Assembly: GCF_014644295.1 (NCBI RefSeq)
Contig: NZ_BMKK01000006.1
Coordinates: forward strand, 1-64,000
From: Emticicia aquatilis
GTDB lineage: Bacteria > Bacteroidota > Bacteroidia > Cytophagales > Spirosomataceae
DNA length: 64,000 nt
Direction: 5' to 3'
Under the pieces are notes generated by a model. That model was not told where the DNA came from and made no database searches. It was given only the letters and a program-made list of their open reading frames with translations. The position numbers and the translations under genes are program-made. Shown one piece after another: positions 61,559-64,000 of this stretch (position 1 is its first letter; the number at the start of each line of letters is the position of its first letter).

Positions 61559-61667
61559 GTTTTAAATCTATGTTAAATTTGGTTTTATAGATTGTTACAT
61601 ACAAAAATCCCTCACCGCTATTTCAGCCATGAGGGATTTATTGTCTATTGTATTTTGGAGTGAAATT

Positions 61668-64000
61668 TTACGCTCTCACTTCAACCGTAACTACGAGCAT
61701 AAACTCATCCATTTCGATTTCTACGGCATTGGCTGGACTTTCAGACAATACTTCCAACGAAAGAGCTTGCACTTCTTGACTAATGTATTCTCGATTGGCT
61801 TCTACGGCAGCAGTCAAGGCTTCATTATTATTTAAAAGTTTGATGCTAATTTTATCGGTTACTTCAAAGCCAGTGTCTTTTCTGTAATTTTGGATACGAT
61901 TCACAAAATCACGAGCGATACCTTCTTGGCGTAATTCTTCCGAAATATTAATATCTAAAGCAACAGTTATTCCTTTATCTGAAACTACTAACCAACCTGG
62001 AACGTCTTCAGTTTGGATTTCGACATCTTCTAAAGCAATTAAGAATTGAGAATTAGGAATTAAGAATTGTTTTTCTTTTTCTAAGACCTTCAAGTCTTCC
62101 GCACTTAACTGATTGATTCCTTCGGCAATTAACTTCATATCCTTACCATATTTCGGGCCGAGAGCTTTGAAGTTTGGTTTTACTTTCTTTTTCAAGATTC
62201 CCGAATCATCATCAATGTACTCGATGGCTTTGATATTTACCTCCGACTTGATGATATCTTCTACATGGCGAATTTGTTCTCGTGTGCTTTCTGATAAAAC
62301 TGGAATCAAGATACGTTGCAATGGCTGACGTACTTTGATTTTGTGCGTTTTACGCAATGAGTGAATCAACGAAGAAACCGTTTGCGATAACTCCATCGAA
62401 GTTTCGAGATTCGCATCTACCCAGCTTGCATCATAAGTTGGCCAATCAGTAAAGTGTACTGACTCATGTCGAAGTGGCGAATTACTTGCTTTGGCTTCTT
62501 CACGAATAGAATCTGTCAGGCTTTTGTATAACCAATCTCCATAGAATGGTGCAATCGGCGACATCAACTGAGCAACTGTTACCAAACATTGTTGGAGTGT
62601 TTCGTAGGCTGCTTTTTTGTTTTCAGTCATTTCTCCCTGCCAGAAACGACGACGGCACAAACGCACATACCAGTTAGAAAGTTGGTCGCAAACAAAATCT
62701 TGCACCAAACGCCCTGCTTTAGTTGGATTATAATCATCGAACTGTTCACCTACTTCTTTGATGAGCGTATATAATTTCGATAAAATCCAACGGTCCATTT
62801 CTGGAAGATTGGCATAAGGCACTCTATCGGTTTCCGACATCTTATAATTATCAAGATTTGCATAAAGTGCAAAGAAATTATACGTGTTGGTAAGCGTTCC
62901 GAAAAATTTATTACGCACCTCGGTGATTCCATCCAAATTAAAGCGAAGATTGTCCCAAGGCTCGGCGTTTGTAATCATGTACCAACGAGTTGGGTCAGCA
63001 CCGTATTTACCCAAAGTATCGAATGGGTCGATGGCATTTCCGAGACGTTTCGACATTTTATTGCCGTTTTTATCCAAAACAAGGCCCGTTGAAACCACGT
63101 TTTTGAAGGCAATCGAATCATACAACATTCCAGAAATAGCGTGAAGTGTAAAGAACCAACCACGAGTTTGGTCAACACCTTCGGAGATAAAATCGGCTGG
63201 ATAATTTGCGTCGAAAATCTCTTTATTTTCAAACGGATAATGCCATTGTGCAAAAGGCATCGCCCCCGAATCGAACCAAACGTCAATTAGGTCAGTTTCA
63301 CGCTGCATGAGTTTTCCACTTGCCGAAACCAAGAAAACCTCATCAACATAAGGGCGGTGCAGGTCAAATGTTGAATGAGTGAATGAGTGAATGAAAGATT
63401 CATTCTTTTTGCGTTGCTCCTCATTCAATACATCATCTTTCAAGGCATGTTTAATACCATTAACCAATTCTTCAACCGAGCCGATACACACTTCTTCACC
63501 ATCTTCCGAACGCCAAATTGGTAGTGGAGTTCCCCAATAACGGCTACGACTTAAATTCCAATCAACTAAGTTTTCGAGCCAGTTGCCAAAACGACCAGTT
63601 CCTGTACTTTCAGGTTTCCAGTTGATAGTTTTGTTCAGTTCTACCAACTTATCTTTCATAGCCGTTGTGCGAATAAACCAACTATCAAGTGGGTAATAAA
63701 GCACAGGCTTATCGGTTCTCCAACAATGCGGATATGTGTGTTCGTAACGCTGTACGTTGAAAGCTTTATTTTCGGTTTTTAGTTTAATCGCAATTCGCTC
63801 ATCAACCGAAAGATATTTGTCACGGCCTTGTTTGATTCTTTCTGCCTCTTTTTCGTCGTCGGTCAAATAGGCTTCTTTTACGTACTCTAAAGCAAAATCA
63901 GTGATTTCTTTCACGAAACGTCCTCTACGGTCAACCACAGGCACATCTTTTCCTGTTTCGTCTTTCACCATGATTGACGGAATGCCGTGTTGTTGAGCAA
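61668..64000 (-). CDS. ileS: Isoleucyl-tRNA synthetase, C-terminal part (runs off the right edge)
   Basis: At least 777 residues are inside the window, the N-terminal HIGH part lies outside (frame stays open to 64000, upstream codons read AQQHGIPSI). Features: FNVQRYEHTYPHCWRTDKPV, SRYWGTPLPIWRSEDGEEV, DQTRGWFFTLHAISG, the KMSKR motif in DKNGNKMSKRLGNAI, and anticodon-binding region MDRWILSKLYTLIKEVGEQF. Charges tRNA-Ile. Two in-frame short repeat insertions are noted at 63371-63396 and 62035-62069. Ends with a typical C-terminal extension rather than a Zn ribbon. Confidence 0.97.
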   Translation of the reverse strand, partial: AQQHGIPSIMVKDETGKDVPVVDRRGRFVKEITDFALEYVKEAYLTDDEKEAERIKQGRDKYLSVDERIAIKLKTENKAFNVQRYEHTYPHCWRTDKPVLYYPLDSWFIRTTAMKDKLVELNKTINWKPESTGTGRFGNWLENLVDWNLSRSRYWGTPLPIWRSEDGEEVCIGSVEELVNGIKHALKDDVLNEEQRKKNESFIHSFTHSTFDLHRPYVDEVFLVSASGKLMQRETDLIDVWFDSGAMPFAQWHYPFENKEIFDANYPADFISEGVDQTRGWFFTLHAISGMLYDSIAFKNVVSTGLVLDKNGNKMSKRLGNAIDPFDTLGKYGADPTRWYMITNAEPWDNLRFNLDGITEVRNKFFGTLTNTYNFFALYANLDNYKMSETDRVPYANLPEMDRWILSKLYTLIKEVGEQFDDYNPTKAGRLVQDFVCDQLSNWYVRLCRRRFWQGEMTENKKAAYETLQQCLVTVAQLMSPIAPFYGDWLYKSLTDSIREEAKASNSPLRHESVHFTDWPTYDASWVDANLETSMELSQTVSSLIHSLRKTHKIKVRQPLQRILIPVLSESTREQIRHVEDIIKSEVNIKAIEYIDDDSGILKKKVKPNFKALGPKYGKDMKLIAEGINQLSAEDLKVLEKEKQFLIPNSQFLIALEDVEIQTEDVPGWLVVSDKGITVALDINISEELRQEGIARDFVNRIQNYRKDTGFEVTDKISIKLLNNNEALTAAVEANREYISQEVQALSLEVLSESPANAVEIEMDEFMLVVTVEVRA

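Noticed and set aside
1-64000. CRISPR array
   Set aside because: No regularly spaced identical repeats with unique spacers and no cas genes were seen; the short tandem repeats near 6636 and 63371 are not CRISPR.

Overview
The window looks like the chromosome of a low-GC Bacteroidota bacterium, most probably of the order Cytophagales (genus not determinable by eye). Reasons: promoters of the Bacteroidota type (TTG, 18-20 nt, TAnnTTTG), few Shine-Dalgarno sites, tRNA genes without an encoded CCA, YD/Rhs lipoprotein-linked modules and an OmpA/Trp gene layout familiar from that phylum.

Left flank (1-17460) is core chromosome. Three tandem rRNA-type promoters (48-304, minus strand) point out of the left edge. 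A minus-strand tryptophan operon follows: leader peptide trpL with three consecutive Trp codons plus attenuator (12247-12434), then trpE, a YhcG-type nuclease, trpG, a vapBC toxin-antitoxin pair, trpD, trpC, trpF, a metallophosphoesterase, trpB, a Dabb-domain protein, trpA and an OmpA-like protein. Between trp and the island lie a lipoprotein, a Gfo/Idh/MocA oxidoreductase, a GH32-C-like beta-sandwich protein, thioredoxin, a small membrane protein and a membrane Fe-S reductase subunit.

At 17463-17535 is tRNA-Phe(GAA). Its 3' end is the left attachment site of a 44-kb genomic island: a 45-bp exact repeat of the tRNA 3' end recurs at 61469-61513, a Bacteroidota tyrosine integrase sits next to it, and GGTACAAC direct repeats that look like integrase arm sites occur at both ends. 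Beyond the right end are the displaced tRNA terminator and ileS (partial, running off the window).

The island is modular. (1) 17.8-34.5 kb: a mobilization block with coupling ATPase, membrane protein, candidate oriT, MobF relaxase-helicase, ArdC-like antirestriction protein, RadC/JAB protein, primase-like protein, two small HTH regulators and a second, P4-type integrase. (2) 34.7-39.1 kb: a Gabija-like pair (OLD-type nuclease plus UvrD-type helicase) between degenerate direct repeats. (3) A DUF1016/YhcG nuclease. (4) 41.0-43.9 kb: an undescribed-looking pair, an FAD/NAD-binding oxidoreductase fused to a GAF-like domain plus a SAM methyltransferase, flanked by duplicated pieces of a neighbouring gene. 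(5) 44.1-46.8 kb: a radical SAM/SPASM peptide maturase overlapping a 60-residue candidate RiPP precursor, a membrane protein and a serine recombinase with dyad sites. (6) 47.0-54.8 kb: a 2149-residue Rhs/YD polymorphic toxin with a putative zincin tip and three candidate immunity genes, preceded by a 111-nt hairpin. (7) 55.1-58.0 kb: a Lamassu-like Cap4-type nuclease plus SMC-like ATPase. (8) Two DNA methyltransferase-family genes. The island therefore combines transfer, antirestriction, several antiphage systems and interbacterial competition.
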